Source: Amycolatopsis deserti (lineage in GTDB: Bacteria; Actinomycetota; Actinomycetes; Mycobacteriales; Pseudonocardiaceae). From it: a DNA stretch of 64,000 bases. Positions 8,458 through 16,647 of the stretch are shown here, piece by piece (within the stretch, counting starts at the first letter, position 1; every line of letters begins with the position of its first letter). The stretch covers positions 62,001 to 126,000 of the forward strand of contig NZ_BNAU01000012.1 in NCBI RefSeq assembly GCF_014653945.1. Reading direction: 5' to 3'. A program made the translations under genes and the position numbers. The notes under the pieces are model-generated. The model did not search any database. It had not been told where the DNA came from and saw only the letters and a program-made list of their open reading frames with translations.

Positions 8458-9025
8458 GTGTTCTGTAAGTCATCGGAGCCAGAGGATGATGGCGGCGATG
8501 GCGAGTTCGGCTTGGTAGTAGGTGGCGCGTTTGGCGTAGTGGGTAGCCAGGTTGCGGAACTGTGTGGGCCGGTTGAAGTAGCGTTCGATCACGTTGCGCC
8601 ACTGGTAGGCCTCAGACTCGAAGGCGGGTGGGCGCCCGCCGCGCGAACCTCTGGCGGCGCGGCGAGGGATCTGCACCACGCTCGAATCGATCGAAATGAT
8701 CCACTCGACCTCCCCAATCGAGTCGTCCTTGACGATCACCCCGTCCAGGATCTTCTGCCAGGTGCCATCCGCAGTCCACAACCGTTCATGCGCGGTCTTC
8801 CACGGCCCATACCGCTCGGGCAGGTCACGCCACGGCGCACCCGTGTGCAGCTTCCACAGAATCGCGTTGATCACCTGCCGGTGATCCCGACACCGCCGCC
8901 CCCGACACCGGCAGCAACGGCCTCAGTGCACGCCCACGCCCGATCCGTCACCTCACCCCGACCCACCACAACCCAAGATCAAACCAGCCATTACCAGCTA
9001 GATCAAACACAGGACAGGACCTAGA
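8458..9025 (-). mobile_element. Remnant insertion sequence of the IS5 family
   Basis: The approximate extent is from just after the flavoenzyme stop codon to just before the hydrolase stop codon, covering the decayed transposase and about 55 bp of its upstream region. Boundaries are estimates because terminal repeats could not be matched. It separates the flavoenzyme gene from the convergent hydrolase gene. Confidence 0.55.
8470..8969 (-). pseudogene. IS5-family transposase, frameshifted and internally deleted
   Basis: On the minus strand the reading starts as VVGRGEVTDRAWA (GTG near 8969), the usual opening of IS5-group transposases. It loses frame in a G-rich stretch and resumes as DHRQVINAILWKLHTGAPWR through ERYGPWKTAHERL. 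After DSSVVQIPRRA it jumps directly to RGSRGGRPPAFES and RNVIERYFNR, so about 100 residues holding most of the DDE catalytic core are missing. A downstream open stretch (8470-8874) remains readable. The element cannot encode active transposase. Clear terminal inverted repeats were not found. Confidence 0.8.
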
Positions 9026-9054
9026 CCACGGCTGACAATGCCGATGTCCGGTCG

Positions 9055-9912
9055 TCAAGCCCGCCTGGCTTCGACGAGCGCGGTGAGCGCCCTGGCGAAC
9101 TGCGCGGGGCGCTCCACGGGCCCGAGGTGGCCGCCGGGGAACTCGGTCAGCGGCAGACCGAGCCCGGTCGCCAGCGCGGCCGCGGCCCGGTAGGGCAGCT
9201 GGCCCCGCGAGTCGATTCCGGCGGCGGGCGCCAGTCGCGAGCCCACCGCGGCGAGCGCGTCCAGGTCGACCTCCGTGCTGGTGAACGGGACCAGGACGTG
9301 CTCCAGGAACAGCGGCTGGAGTTCGCGGAGGTGGGCGAACAGCTCCAGCAGCTCCGGCGTCGGCGGTTCGGGGCTGGTCTCGGCGTAGCTGTCGAGCCAG
9401 TCGCCGTCGTGGCGCAGGTCCGGGGAGTCTCCGCCAGGCCCCGGCGCGGTCATCGCTTCGGTCATGAGCCGGCCCGCTTCGTCGAGGTCCCCGGCGCGCG
9501 CGGCCGCCCGGACCGCTTCTAGCGCGTCGGGGTGGCGTCCGGCGTCCGGCAGCAGGTTCAGCACCGGGGGCTCGTGGACGACCGCGAGGCGGAGACGGTC
9601 GGGGTGGCGGGTCAGCAGTTCGAGGGTGGTGATCGCGCCGGCGCTGAAGGCGAACACGACCGGCGGCTCGTCGAAGAGCGCCTCGATCAGGCCGAGGACG
9701 TCCTCGGCGTAGACCTTCGGGTGCTGGTCGCCGTCCGGGCGCGCCGAGACCAGGCGGCTGGACATCGCGACGACGCGGTAGTGGGCGGCCAGGTGCGCGG
9801 TGAGCTCGTCGAGGACGCCGGCGTGGCCGGCGCCGCCCGGCAGGAGCAGCAGTGGTGGGCCGTCGCCGCGCTCGCGGTAGTCGATGGGGATGTCGCCGAG
9901 GGTGATGCGCAT
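9055..9912 (-). CDS. Alpha/beta hydrolase
   Basis: A 285-residue alpha/beta-fold hydrolase. The oxyanion-hole motif LLLPGGAGHA and the nucleophile elbow AFSAG (S90) are visible, with a catalytic His in GGHLGPVERP near the C-terminus. ATG at 9912 is chosen because AGGAG lies 7 bp upstream. It lies 17 bp after the TetR gene and is probably in its operon, so the repressor likely senses a substrate-like compound and controls both. No signal peptide is present. Esterase or C-C hydrolase activity is the family default; the substrate is unknown. Confidence 0.82.
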   Translation of the reverse strand: MRITLGDIPIDYRERGDGPPLLLLPGGAGHAGVLDELTAHLAAHYRVVAMSSRLVSARPDGDQHPKVYAEDVLGLIEALFDEPPVVFAFSAGAITTLELLTRHPDRLRLAVVHEPPVLNLLPDAGRHPDALEAVRAAARAGDLDEAGRLMTEAMTAPGPGGDSPDLRHDGDWLDSYAETSPEPPTPELLELFAHLRELQPLFLEHVLVPFTSTEVDLDALAAVGSRLAPAAGIDSRGQLPYRAAAALATGLGLPLTEFPGGHLGPVERPAQFARALTALVEARRA

Positions 9913-9929
9913 CGAGTTCTCCTGTCGGG

Positions 9930-10502
9930 TCACGGGATCTTCGTCCAGTTGGCGAGGGTGTGGTGGAGCGTGTCGACCGCGCGGCGCCACGAGACGTCGA
10001 GGCTGTGGTCGGCGGTGAACCCGCCGGTGGCTTCCAGGTCGCTGAAGCCGTGGAACGTGCTGCGCAGCAACCGGACCGCGTCGGTGGCGTCGGGTTCGGA
10101 CAGGTCGTAGCCGCGCAGCAGCGCGTAGCAGACCTCGATGATGCGGGCGACCCCCGGCGTCGCCGCGGCCCGCTCGGGCGACACGGGGTGCCGGGTCGCG
10201 GCGTAGCGGCCGGGGTGCCCCGTCGCCAGAGCGCGGTAGGTGTCGGCGAACGCGACCAGCGCGTCCCGGCGGGAGCGTCCCGCCACGGCCGCGCTCAGTG
10301 CGTCGGCCCACTCGGTGAGCGCCAGCAGCGCCACGCGTTCCTGCAGGTCGGCCAGGCCCCGGATGTGGGTGTAGAGGCTGGCGTCGCGAACGCCGAAGCG
10401 CTTGGCGAGCGCCGCCAGCGTCACGTTCTCGAAGCCGATCTCGTCGGCGAGGTCGGCGGCGGCGGACACCAGGGCGTCCGGGGTGATCCTCCCACGCGGC
10501 AT
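9930..10502 (-). CDS. TetR-family repressor
   Basis: A 190-residue TetR regulator. The HTH covers about residues 6-50 (ENVTLAALAKRFGVRDASLYTHIRG), and the C-terminal region resembles the ligand domain of TetR proteins with a GHPGRYA motif. ATG at 10502 (MPRGRITPDAL) is chosen because a GGGAGG ribosome site precedes it; a longer frame upstream would run through the operator. The operator TAGGAC-AG-GTCCTA lies 15 bp upstream of the start, which indicates autorepression and control of the downstream hydrolase. Confidence 0.88.
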   Translation of the reverse strand: MPRGRITPDALVSAAADLADEIGFENVTLAALAKRFGVRDASLYTHIRGLADLQERVALLALTEWADALSAAVAGRSRRDALVAFADTYRALATGHPGRYAATRHPVSPERAAATPGVARIIEVCYALLRGYDLSEPDATDAVRLLRSTFHGFSDLEATGGFTADHSLDVSWRRAVDTLHHTLANWTKIP

Positions 10503-10516
10503 TTTCCTAACCTCCC

Positions 10517-10530
10517 TAGGACAGGTCCTA
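10517..10530. promoter_or_regulatory. TetR operator (TAGGAC-N2-GTCCTA)
   Basis: A perfect 6-2-6 inverted repeat directly upstream of the TetR start and overlapping its ribosome site region. The arrangement suits autoregulation by the TetR protein encoded at 9930-10502. Confidence 0.65.
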
Positions 10531-10551
10531 ACATACACAGGAGACTCGGGT

Positions 10552-10581
10552 TTGACAGGCAAGTATTCGCTTGCCTATCGT
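10552..10581 (+). promoter_or_regulatory. Promoter with overlapping ArsR operator
   Basis: TTGACA at 10552 and TATCGT at 10576 are separated by 18 bp and resemble a sigma-70-type promoter. The inverted repeat AGGCAAG-tattcg-CTTGCCT (10557-10576) fills the spacer, an ideal place for repression. The predicted start of transcription is about 10588, next to the GTG at 10589, so the ArsR message would be leaderless. Confidence 0.6.
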
Positions 10582-10588
10582 TGCGGGC

Positions 10589-10870
10589 GTGGGTGACGTC
10601 TTCAAAGCCCTGGCCGATCCCACGCGCCGGACGATCCTCGACGAACTGACCAACCGCGACGGGCAGACGCTGTTCGAGCTGTGCGCGCGGCTGGTGTCGA
10701 TCCACGGGCTCGCTTCGTCACGGCAGGCGGTGTCGCAGCACTTGGACGTGCTCGAGTCCGCCGGACTGGTCGAGACCCGGCGCGAGGGCCGGTACAAGTT
10801 CCACTACATCAACACGAAACCGCTCGAACCGATCGTCGAGCGGTGGCTCGGGAAGCGGGGACAGACGTGA
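10589..10870 (+). CDS. ArsR-family regulator
   Basis: A 93-residue winged-helix repressor starting GTG-GDVFKALADPTRRTILDEL. The recognition region is SSRQAVSQHLDVLESAGLVE, followed by the wing RREGRYKFHY. No metal-binding cysteine motif is present in the recognition helix, so it belongs to the non-metal-sensing ArsR proteins often paired with glyoxalase- or AHSA1-fold proteins. It overlaps the next gene by 4 bp (GTGA), so the two are translationally coupled. The inverted repeat in its own promoter points to autorepression. Confidence 0.85.
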   Translation: MGDVFKALADPTRRTILDELTNRDGQTLFELCARLVSIHGLASSRQAVSQHLDVLESAGLVETRREGRYKFHYINTKPLEPIVERWLGKRGQT

Positions 10871-11256
10871 GGATCAACCTGGCGAGCGTGCTCGTCGACG
10901 ACCAGGAGAAGGCGCTGCGGTTCTACACCGACGTGCTGGGTTTCGTGAAGAAGCACGACATCCCCATGGGTGATGCCCGGTGGCTGACGGTGGTGTCGCC
11001 GGAGGAACCGGAGGGCACCGAGCTGCTGCTGGAACCCAGCGGGCACCCGGCCGCGAAGCCGTTCAAGGACGCGCTCGTCGCCGACGGCATCCCGTGGACG
11101 ATGTTCGCGGTGGCCGACGTGCACGCCGAGTACGAGCGGATGCGCGGCCTGGGCGTGCGGTTCACGCAGGAGCCGACCGACATGGGCACGGTGATCACCG
11201 CGGTGTTCGACGACACCTGCGGCAACCTGATCCAGATCGGGCAGATGAAGTCCTAA
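10867..11256 (+). CDS. VOC / glyoxalase-fold protein
   Basis: A 129-residue vicinal-oxygen-chelate protein. GTG at 10867 overlaps the ArsR stop codon and is preferred over longer readings. The two beta-alpha-beta halves are recognisable: RINLASVLVDDQEKALRFYTD at the start and TMFAVADVHAEYERMRGLGV in the second half, ending with DDTCGNLIQIG. It likely detoxifies or binds a small electrophile under control of the coupled ArsR protein. Its stop codon overlaps that of the convergent gene by a few bases. Confidence 0.83.
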   Translation: MRINLASVLVDDQEKALRFYTDVLGFVKKHDIPMGDARWLTVVSPEEPEGTELLLEPSGHPAAKPFKDALVADGIPWTMFAVADVHAEYERMRGLGVRFTQEPTDMGTVITAVFDDTCGNLIQIGQMKS

Positions 11257-12293
11257 CCGGACAGCTGCTCGCCGAGGAAGTCGTCGATGTGGCGCCACGT
11301 CGTGTCCCGGGCGCGGCGGCCGGTCAGGACACCGAGGTGCCCGCCCGGGGCCGTCTCGAAGCGCACCTCCGGCGCGTTCTCCAGCAGCGGCACCAGCCGC
11401 TCCACGGCGCGCCTCGGGGCGATCGTGTCGGCCTGCCCGGCGATCACCAGCGTCGGCACCTTCACGCCGGACAGCGAGATGATCCGCCCGTTCAGGTCCA
11501 GTCCGCCCTCGACGAGGTCGTTGGCGCGGAAGAACCGGTGGTACATCTGCCCGAACGTGCGACCGGGGTAGGCGATCATGTTGTCCATGAAGTGGTCGAC
11601 CGCCTCGATCTGGGCCAGGTAGTCCCGGTCGCCGAGGTTCTGCAGGATCGCCAGCGGCTTGGTCAGCTGCTTGTTGATGCCCGTCGCCCAGAACACGCGC
11701 TCGACCACATAGGACGGTGCGCCGCCGAGCATCCGGTACAGCGGGGTGAGCAGGTAGCCGCCGGTGAGGTCCACCAGCGGCCGGAACGGTGCGACCAGCG
11801 GGATGGCGGTGAAGTCGACCGGCGAGGCCACGGTGGTGATCGACCGCACCGGCAGATCGGGCCGGTCCGCCGTGGTCAGCAGGGAGAACAGCCCGCCGAG
11901 GCACCACGCGACCAGGTGCACGCCGCGCCCGCCGGAGTCCTCGCTGACCTTGCGGATGGCGCGCGGCAGCACCTCGTCGATCCAGTGCTCGATGCCCAGC
12001 CGCCGGTCGGAGAACGCGACCGTGCCGTAGTCCACGAGGTAGGTGCGGCGGCCGCGCTCCACGAGGTGCTCGGCCACGCTGCAGCCGCGCCGCAGGTCGA
12101 AGCACAGCGCCGGGGCGGCCAGCGGCGGCACGAGCAGCACCGGATCACCCTCCGGCGACGGCGTCATCCGGTACACCGACCGGTTCGGGCCCTGGTCGAC
12201 CAGCACGCGCGGCACCGGCCGCAGATCGGCCAGGCCGCCGCGCAGGACGCCGAGCGCGTTGGCCGCCATCGCGGTCACTGCGGGTACCACCAT
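11253..12293 (-). CDS. PHA-synthase-like alpha/beta hydrolase
   Basis: A 346-residue PhaC-related protein. The nucleophile elbow is AWCLGG with cysteine at 131 in place of the usual serine, as in polyhydroxyalkanoate synthases. The remaining triad candidates are D289 (AGQADTIAP) and H319 (PGGHLGVL). True class III PhaC proteins need PhaE and sit with phaA/phaB; neither is here, so it could be a thioester-acting hydrolase rather than a polymerase. It lies downstream of the SDR gene on the same strand, 53 bp apart, suggesting an operon acting on hydroxyacyl compounds. Confidence 0.75.
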   Translation of the reverse strand: MVVPAVTAMAANALGVLRGGLADLRPVPRVLVDQGPNRSVYRMTPSPEGDPVLLVPPLAAPALCFDLRRGCSVAEHLVERGRRTYLVDYGTVAFSDRRLGIEHWIDEVLPRAIRKVSEDSGGRGVHLVAWCLGGLFSLLTTADRPDLPVRSITTVASPVDFTAIPLVAPFRPLVDLTGGYLLTPLYRMLGGAPSYVVERVFWATGINKQLTKPLAILQNLGDRDYLAQIEAVDHFMDNMIAYPGRTFGQMYHRFFRANDLVEGGLDLNGRIISLSGVKVPTLVIAGQADTIAPRRAVERLVPLLENAPEVRFETAPGGHLGVLTGRRARDTTWRHIDDFLGEQLSG

Positions 12294-12346
12294 CTACCTC
12301 GAAACTCCGTTCACACCGCGGATCCTCCTGCCGGACCGACGGTACT

Positions 12347-13180
12347 TCAAGGTCGTCTCACCCTCGCCTCGTACTCCGCCCGCGCGCCCGCGTGCGCCTG
12401 CGTGAAGACCTTGTCCGCGCCGATCGCGCGCATGAACCACTCCGCCGCCGCGCGCGGCAGCAGCCGGCTGACCCGGCCGGTGACGTCCAGCGATTTCGGG
12501 ACGAACACGTCGAACCGCGGCTTTTGGAGCGTGGCGACGATGGCCTTCGCGACGTCGTCCGGCCGCAGCGACGGGAAGAGCTTCGTCTCCGGCAACCCGT
12601 CGGCCAGGTGGGTGCGCACGACCGCGGGCATGACGCACGAGATGTCCACCCCGGACCCGCGCAGCTCCTGCCGCACCGCCTCGGACAGCCCGACGACGGC
12701 GTGCTTGGTGGCGCAGTAGGTCGCGGCGCCCGGGAACCCGGCCTTGCCCGCCATGGAGGCGACGTTGACGATGTGGCCGCGGCCGCGCGGGCGCATGCGG
12801 CGGATCGCCTCGCGGGTGCCGTGGATGACCGCGTGCAGGTTGACGTCGAGCTGCTTCGCCGTCGCGGCGTCGTCCTCGTCGGCCAGCGGCGACAGCAGCA
12901 TGACGCCGGCGTTGTTGATCAGCACGTCGATCGGCCCGAGGCGGCGCTCGACCTCGTCCAGGAACTCGGTGAACCCGCGGTGGTCGGTGACGTCCAGCGG
13001 CAGGGCGATCGTGTCGCCGCCCAGCTCACCCGCGGTCTTCTCGGCGAGGACCGGGTCGAGATCGCCGATCGCGACCCTCGCGCCCAGCCGCACCAGGGCG
13101 GCGGCCGTGGTGGCGCCGATCCCCTGCGCGCCCCCGGTGATCACGATGACCTTGCCGTGCAACGTTGCCATGGCGGACAT
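12347..13180 (-). CDS. Short-chain dehydrogenase/reductase
   Basis: A 277-residue classical SDR. It has the cofactor motif TGGAQGIG (15-22), NNAG (89-92), and catalytic S142, Y155 and K159 (YCATK). D40 at the end of the second strand favours NAD(H). The C-terminal tail, with a segment PRAAAEWFMRAIGADKVF, is typical of actinobacterial SDRs next to lipid genes. M4 is an equally good start. It is probably co-transcribed with the PhaC-like gene and acts on a lipid or hydroxyacyl substrate. Confidence 0.85.
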   Translation of the reverse strand: MSAMATLHGKVIVITGGAQGIGATTAAALVRLGARVAIGDLDPVLAEKTAGELGGDTIALPLDVTDHRGFTEFLDEVERRLGPIDVLINNAGVMLLSPLADEDDAATAKQLDVNLHAVIHGTREAIRRMRPRGRGHIVNVASMAGKAGFPGAATYCATKHAVVGLSEAVRQELRGSGVDISCVMPAVVRTHLADGLPETKLFPSLRPDDVAKAIVATLQKPRFDVFVPKSLDVTGRVSRLLPRAAAEWFMRAIGADKVFTQAHAGARAEYEARVRRP

Positions 13181-13213
13181 ACTGCCCGGTAACTGACATT
13201 CGCGCCAGAGGTG

Positions 13214-13711
13214 TCACACTCGCTGTTCGAAGATCTGGACCCACACGTCGTCCCGCACCCGCACCCGCTCGGTCGGCGTGAACCCCTGGCTCTCGTAGTA
13301 GCGGACGAGCTTGCCGTCGCCCCCGGCCCAGCAGTCCACGCGCAGCAGGCCGATGCCGCGGGCGCGGGCGTCCTGGCGGGCGAACTCCAGCAGCCGGCCG
13401 CCGACGCCGCGGTGCTCGCGGGAGGCCAGCAGCAGCGTCACGTACACCTCGGGCTCGTCGACCGGCGGCGTGTACGGCAGGGGGTGGTCGAGGATCAGGG
13501 CGCCGACCGGGGCACCGTCCGAAGTGGCCAGGAACGGGCGGCCCTCGCGCAGCATCGTGCGGACGCGCTCGACCTTCGCCGGATCCGCCGACCACGGTTC
13601 GGTGCCCCACTGCTCGGCACTCCCCCGGGCGACGAGCCATTCGACGGCCGCGTCGAACAACGCCAGGACGGCGGTGAGGTCGTGCTCGCCGGACTCGCGG
13701 ATCTCCACCAC
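13214..13711 (-). CDS. GNAT N-acetyltransferase
   Basis: A 165-residue GNAT protein. GTG at 13711 is chosen because it opens with the normal first strand (VEIRESGEHDLTAVL); a longer open frame continues into a repeat element and is rejected. The acetyl-CoA loop is SREHRGVGGRLLEFA, and the last strand RVDCWAGGDGKLVRYYESQG is well conserved. The acceptor is unknown. The gene is isolated, with a structured intergenic repeat immediately upstream. Confidence 0.78.
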   Translation of the reverse strand: MVEIRESGEHDLTAVLALFDAAVEWLVARGSAEQWGTEPWSADPAKVERVRTMLREGRPFLATSDGAPVGALILDHPLPYTPPVDEPEVYVTLLLASREHRGVGGRLLEFARQDARARGIGLLRVDCWAGGDGKLVRYYESQGFTPTERVRVRDDVWVQIFEQRV

Positions 13712-13754
13712 GACATCGTAAGAACGAGCGAGCCGCAGCAGCACCAACCCAGCG

Positions 13755-14095
13755 ACCCCCCACCCGAGGTGAGACGACAACGGTCCCCCGTCATCCCGGA
13801 GCCTGCCCGTCCGGCGAGGACATCTTTTGATCTTTAAACCCGCGCCGCCTTCGGCAGGCGGGGAGTCCGCCCTGCGGGCGGGCAAAACAGCGCCTCACGG
13901 CGCCAAAAGGTCACCTCACGACCACCCCCGCCCCCGATGCCTGATTGTGTTTCAGTCGCCGAGCAGCGGCGTCAAGGCGGGAAAGAGTACCTTGACCCCG
14001 CTGATCGGCGACCAAAGATCGGCTGTGGATCGGGGGCGGGGGAGGTCTGGTTGGGGTAGTCGCTTGCTCTTCGTTGCCGGCTTGCGAGTTGTTTG
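13755..14095 (+). repeat. Composite intergenic repeat, copy 1 (part A only)
   Basis: This segment shares long blocks with 40280-40600 and, in reverse orientation, 52220-52468. Shared blocks include CATCCCGGAGCCTGCCCGTC, GCGCCTCACGGCGCC, the T-rich GTGTTTCAGTCGCCGA and the closing GGTCTGGTTGGGGTAGTCG. It contains a 23-bp-arm hairpin (about 13949-14006) with two mismatches whose stem differs from copy 2 by compensatory changes. It lies downstream of the sigma-partner gene. Confidence 0.8.
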
Positions 14096-14100
14096 TGCTG

Positions 14101-14922
14101 TCAGCAGTTGTTGGTTGTCAGTTCTAGGCGCAGGCTGAAGATCTTCTGCGACGGGTCCGTGTTGAACACGTACACCGCCTCCGGGTTCCCCGGCACCGGC
14201 GCCGTGATGACGTAGTTGGCCGTCGTGGCGTTGGGGTACGCCGCCATCACCTCGGCGTCCGTCGAGCCGACTCCGATTCCCTCCGGTGTCGTCACCCCGG
14301 GCTTCGCCGAGATGCGGGCCACCCCGTACGTGGGCGATATGTCGACCGGGGAGCCGCCGCCCTTCAGCCAGTACCGGTGGCACGGGCTGCCCGAGTAACC
14401 CTCCGTCATGTCGAACTCGTCCGACGCCACGGCGTCCGCCTCGCTCATGCCCAGCGCCAGACGGCCCCAGCCCCTCGGCCCGATCGTCGGGTCGGTGGAA
14501 CCCGGACGTTGTGCCGGGCCCGCCGGCGCGCTCGAAGTCCGCGGCGTGCTGCGGGGGGCGCTCTGCGAACCCGTCACGCTGGGCACGCTCGTCACCCCCG
14601 ACGACGACGACGGCGGCGCGCTGGAGCTGGGAGGCACCGGGGGCGCGCCGGACTCCGAACCGGCCGTCGACGCGATCGTCGTCACCGGCAGGTTCGTCGC
14701 GGGCAGCGTGTCCGTCGTGCCCCCGCCGACACCGGACAGCGCGATGCTCACCGCGGTCAGCGCGACCATCGTCAGCGCCCCACCCGTCGCCACCGCCGCG
14801 TTGCGCCGGTACCGCCTACGCCGGGCACCCGCCACCACCAGCAGCTCCGCGCCGGGCCGGACGGGCACGTCGAGGCGCTCGTCGTCGAACAGCCGGCTCA
14901 GTTCGTCCTCGAGGTTCACCAC
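14101..14922 (-). CDS. Membrane protein coupled to the sigma factor, possible anti-sigma or accessory factor
   Basis: A protein of about 273 residues. It has a short cytoplasmic N-terminus (NLEDELSRLFDDERLDVPV), one transmembrane helix near residues 44-64 (ATGGALTMVALTAVSIALSG), a Ser/Pro/Thr/Ala-rich external linker of about 80 residues, and an external domain with two cysteines (C-terminal NNC and SPCHRY). Topology and translational coupling to the sigma gene suggest a regulator of that sigma factor, but no zinc-binding anti-sigma motif is present. The start may be GTG 14922 or 14919; the latter gives a GTGA overlap with the sigma stop. Ligand unknown. Confidence 0.75.
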   Translation of the reverse strand: MVNLEDELSRLFDDERLDVPVRPGAELLVVAGARRRRYRRNAAVATGGALTMVALTAVSIALSGVGGGTTDTLPATNLPVTTIASTAGSESGAPPVPPSSSAPPSSSSGVTSVPSVTGSQSAPRSTPRTSSAPAGPAQRPGSTDPTIGPRGWGRLALGMSEADAVASDEFDMTEGYSGSPCHRYWLKGGGSPVDISPTYGVARISAKPGVTTPEGIGVGSTDAEVMAAYPNATTANYVITAPVPGNPEAVYVFNTDPSQKIFSLRLELTTNNC

Positions 14923-15422
14923 TCGTCACCCGCCCCCACCAGGGTCCCCAACTTTCCCCGCAGGCTGGCCAGCGCCTTGCTGGCCTGGCTCTTCACCGTC
15001 CCGGGGCTGATGCGCATCGCGTCCGCGATCTCGGCTTCGGACAACCCCTCGTAGTACCGGAGCACCACGACGGTCCGCTGCCGCGGCGGCAAGGCCGCGA
15101 GCGCCTGCCACAACGGCTCGTTCTCGAGCCGGTCGGGCGGGGTGTAGGGGGGCGGTTCCGGGATGTCGGCCACCAGGCTTTCCCGCCGCCTGCTGCGCCA
15201 CCGGCTGACGTGCGTGTTCGCCATGGCGCGCTTCACGTACGGCAGCGGGCTCTCCGCACCGCGCAACGTCCCCCACCGGACGCCGATCTTCTCCAGGACG
15301 ATCTGCACCAGGTCGGCGGCGTCGTGGGGGTTGCCGGTGAGCAAGTGCCCGTAGCGGAGCAGCCCGGGCAACGCCACCCGCACGAACTCCGCGAAATCCT
15401 CGTCCACCGCGCCCCCCTGCAC
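14916..15422 (-). CDS. SigE-family ECF RNA polymerase sigma factor
   Basis: A 168-residue group 4 sigma factor. Region 2 includes LLRYGHLLTGNPHDAADLVQ, and region 4 includes LPPRQRTVVVLRYYEGLSE followed by the HTH EAEIADAMRISPGTVKSQAS. The opening DEDFAEFVRVALPGLLRYG fits the actinobacterial SigE-like subgroup. It is followed with overlap by a single-pass membrane protein, which probably tunes its activity. The target promoters are unknown; the start could also be an internal V or M close by. Confidence 0.88.
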   Translation of the reverse strand: MQGGAVDEDFAEFVRVALPGLLRYGHLLTGNPHDAADLVQIVLEKIGVRWGTLRGAESPLPYVKRAMANTHVSRWRSRRRESLVADIPEPPPYTPPDRLENEPLWQALAALPPRQRTVVVLRYYEGLSEAEIADAMRISPGTVKSQASKALASLRGKLGTLVGAGDEW

Positions 15423-15492
15423 CCAAGCCGTCCCGGCTCATCCGGGGGATACACGCGCAGGGGGCGCGGCAGGTTGCCTCAGTTCACCGGAT

Positions 15493-16647
15493 TCAGCGAA
15501 GCCCCAGCTCACGGGCGATGAGCATGCGCTGCACCTCGCTGGTGCCCTCCCCCACCTCGAGGATCTTCGCGTCCCGGTAGAACCGGCCGACGGGGAACTC
15601 GTTCATGAACCCGTAGCCGCCGAAGATCTGCGTCGCGTCGCGGGCGTTGTCCATCGCCGCGTTCGAGGCGACCAGCTTCGCGATCGAGGCCTCCTTCTTG
15701 AACGGCTCGCCCCGCAGCATCTTCGACGCGGCCGCGTAGTAGGCCAGCCGGGCCGTGTGCGCGCGGACCTCCATGTCGGCGATCTTGAACTGGATCGCCT
15801 GGTACTCGCCGATGCGGTGCCCGAACGCCTCCCGCTCCCCGGCGTAACGCAGGCACTCGTCGACACACCCCTGCGCGAGCCCGACGCTCAGCGCGGCGAT
15901 CGCCACCCGGCCCTCGTCCAGGATGGACAGGAACTGGGCGTACCCGCGGCCGCGCTCGCCGAGCAGGTTCTCCGCGGGCACCCGGCAGTCGGCGAAGGAC
16001 AGCTCGTGGGTATCCGAGGCGTTCCAGCCCACCTTCGAGTACTTCGGCGCCACCGTGAACCCGGGCGTGCCGGACGGCACGATGATCGCCGAGATCTCCT
16101 TGCCGCCCCCGGGCTTCTCGCCGGTCACCGCGGTGACGGTGACCAGCCGGGTGATGTCGGTGCCGGAGTTGGTGATGAACGACTTGCTGCCGTTGATCAC
16201 CCACTCGTCGCCGTCCAGCTTCGCCGTCGTGCGCGTGGCACCCGCGTCGGAACCGCCGCCCGGCTCGGTCAGACCGAACGCGCCCAGCGCCTCGCCGGAA
16301 CACAGTGACGGCAGCCACTTCTCCTTCTGCTCGGCGGAGCCGAACCGGAACAGCGGCATCGCGCCCAGCGACACGCCCGCCTCGAGCGTGATCGCCACCG
16401 ACGAGTCCACCCGGGCCAGCTCCTCCAGCGCCAGGCACAGCGCGAAGTAGTCGCCGCCCATGCCGCCGTACTCCTCCGGGAACGGCAGCCCGAACAGGCC
16501 CATCCGAGCCATGCCCCGCACGATCTCGTACGGGAACTCCTCGCGCTCGTAGAAGCCGCCGATCACGGGGGCGACCTCGGACTGCGCGAAGTCCTGCACG
16601 GTCTTGCGCAGCGCCTCGTACTCTTCGCCGAGCCGGAAGTCGATCAT
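15493..16647 (-). CDS. fadE19: Acyl-CoA dehydrogenase, FadE19-like (branched-chain acyl-CoA)
   Basis: A 384-residue acyl-CoA dehydrogenase starting [17 protein letters not shown]. It has [20 protein letters not shown] (flavin and substrate loop), the second motif [14 protein letters not shown], and C-terminal [17 protein letters not shown] with the catalytic-base Glu in VGEGT. Its start overlaps the stop of the carboxylase alpha gene by 4 bp (ATGA). The order accD1-accA1-fadE19 matches the leucine/branched-chain catabolic cluster of mycobacteria, so isovaleryl-CoA or a related branched acyl-CoA is the likely substrate. The citE- and maoC-like genes that follow in mycobacteria are absent here. 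Confidence 0.88.
   Translation of the reverse strand: MIDFRLGEEYEALRKTVQDFAQSEVAPVIGGFYEREEFPYEIVRGMARMGLFGLPFPEEYGGMGGDYFALCLALEELARVDSSVAITLEAGVSLGAMPLFRFGSAEQKEKWLPSLCSGEALGAFGLTEPGGGSDAGATRTTAKLDGDEWVINGSKSFITNSGTDITRLVTVTAVTGEKPGGGKEISAIIVPSGTPGFTVAPKYSKVGWNASDTHELSFADCRVPAENLLGERGRGYAQFLSILDEGRVAIAALSVGLAQGCVDECLRYAGEREAFGHRIGEYQAIQFKIADMEVRAHTARLAYYAAASKMLRGEPFKKEASIAKLVASNAAMDNARDATQIFGGYGFMNEFPVGRFYRDAKILEVGEGTSEVQRMLIARELGLR

Noticed and set aside
8455-9054. Terminal inverted repeats of the insertion sequence
   Set aside because: The left boundary text (GAAGTGTTCTGTAAGTC) and the reverse complement of the right boundary (GGTCCTGTCCTGTGTTTG) share only short scattered matches, so no inverted repeat is claimed.
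13712-13885. N-terminal extension of the GNAT protein
   Set aside because: The extra 58 codons lie in the composite repeat and give a Arg/Gly/Pro-rich sequence unrelated to GNAT proteins; the natural first strand begins at 13711.
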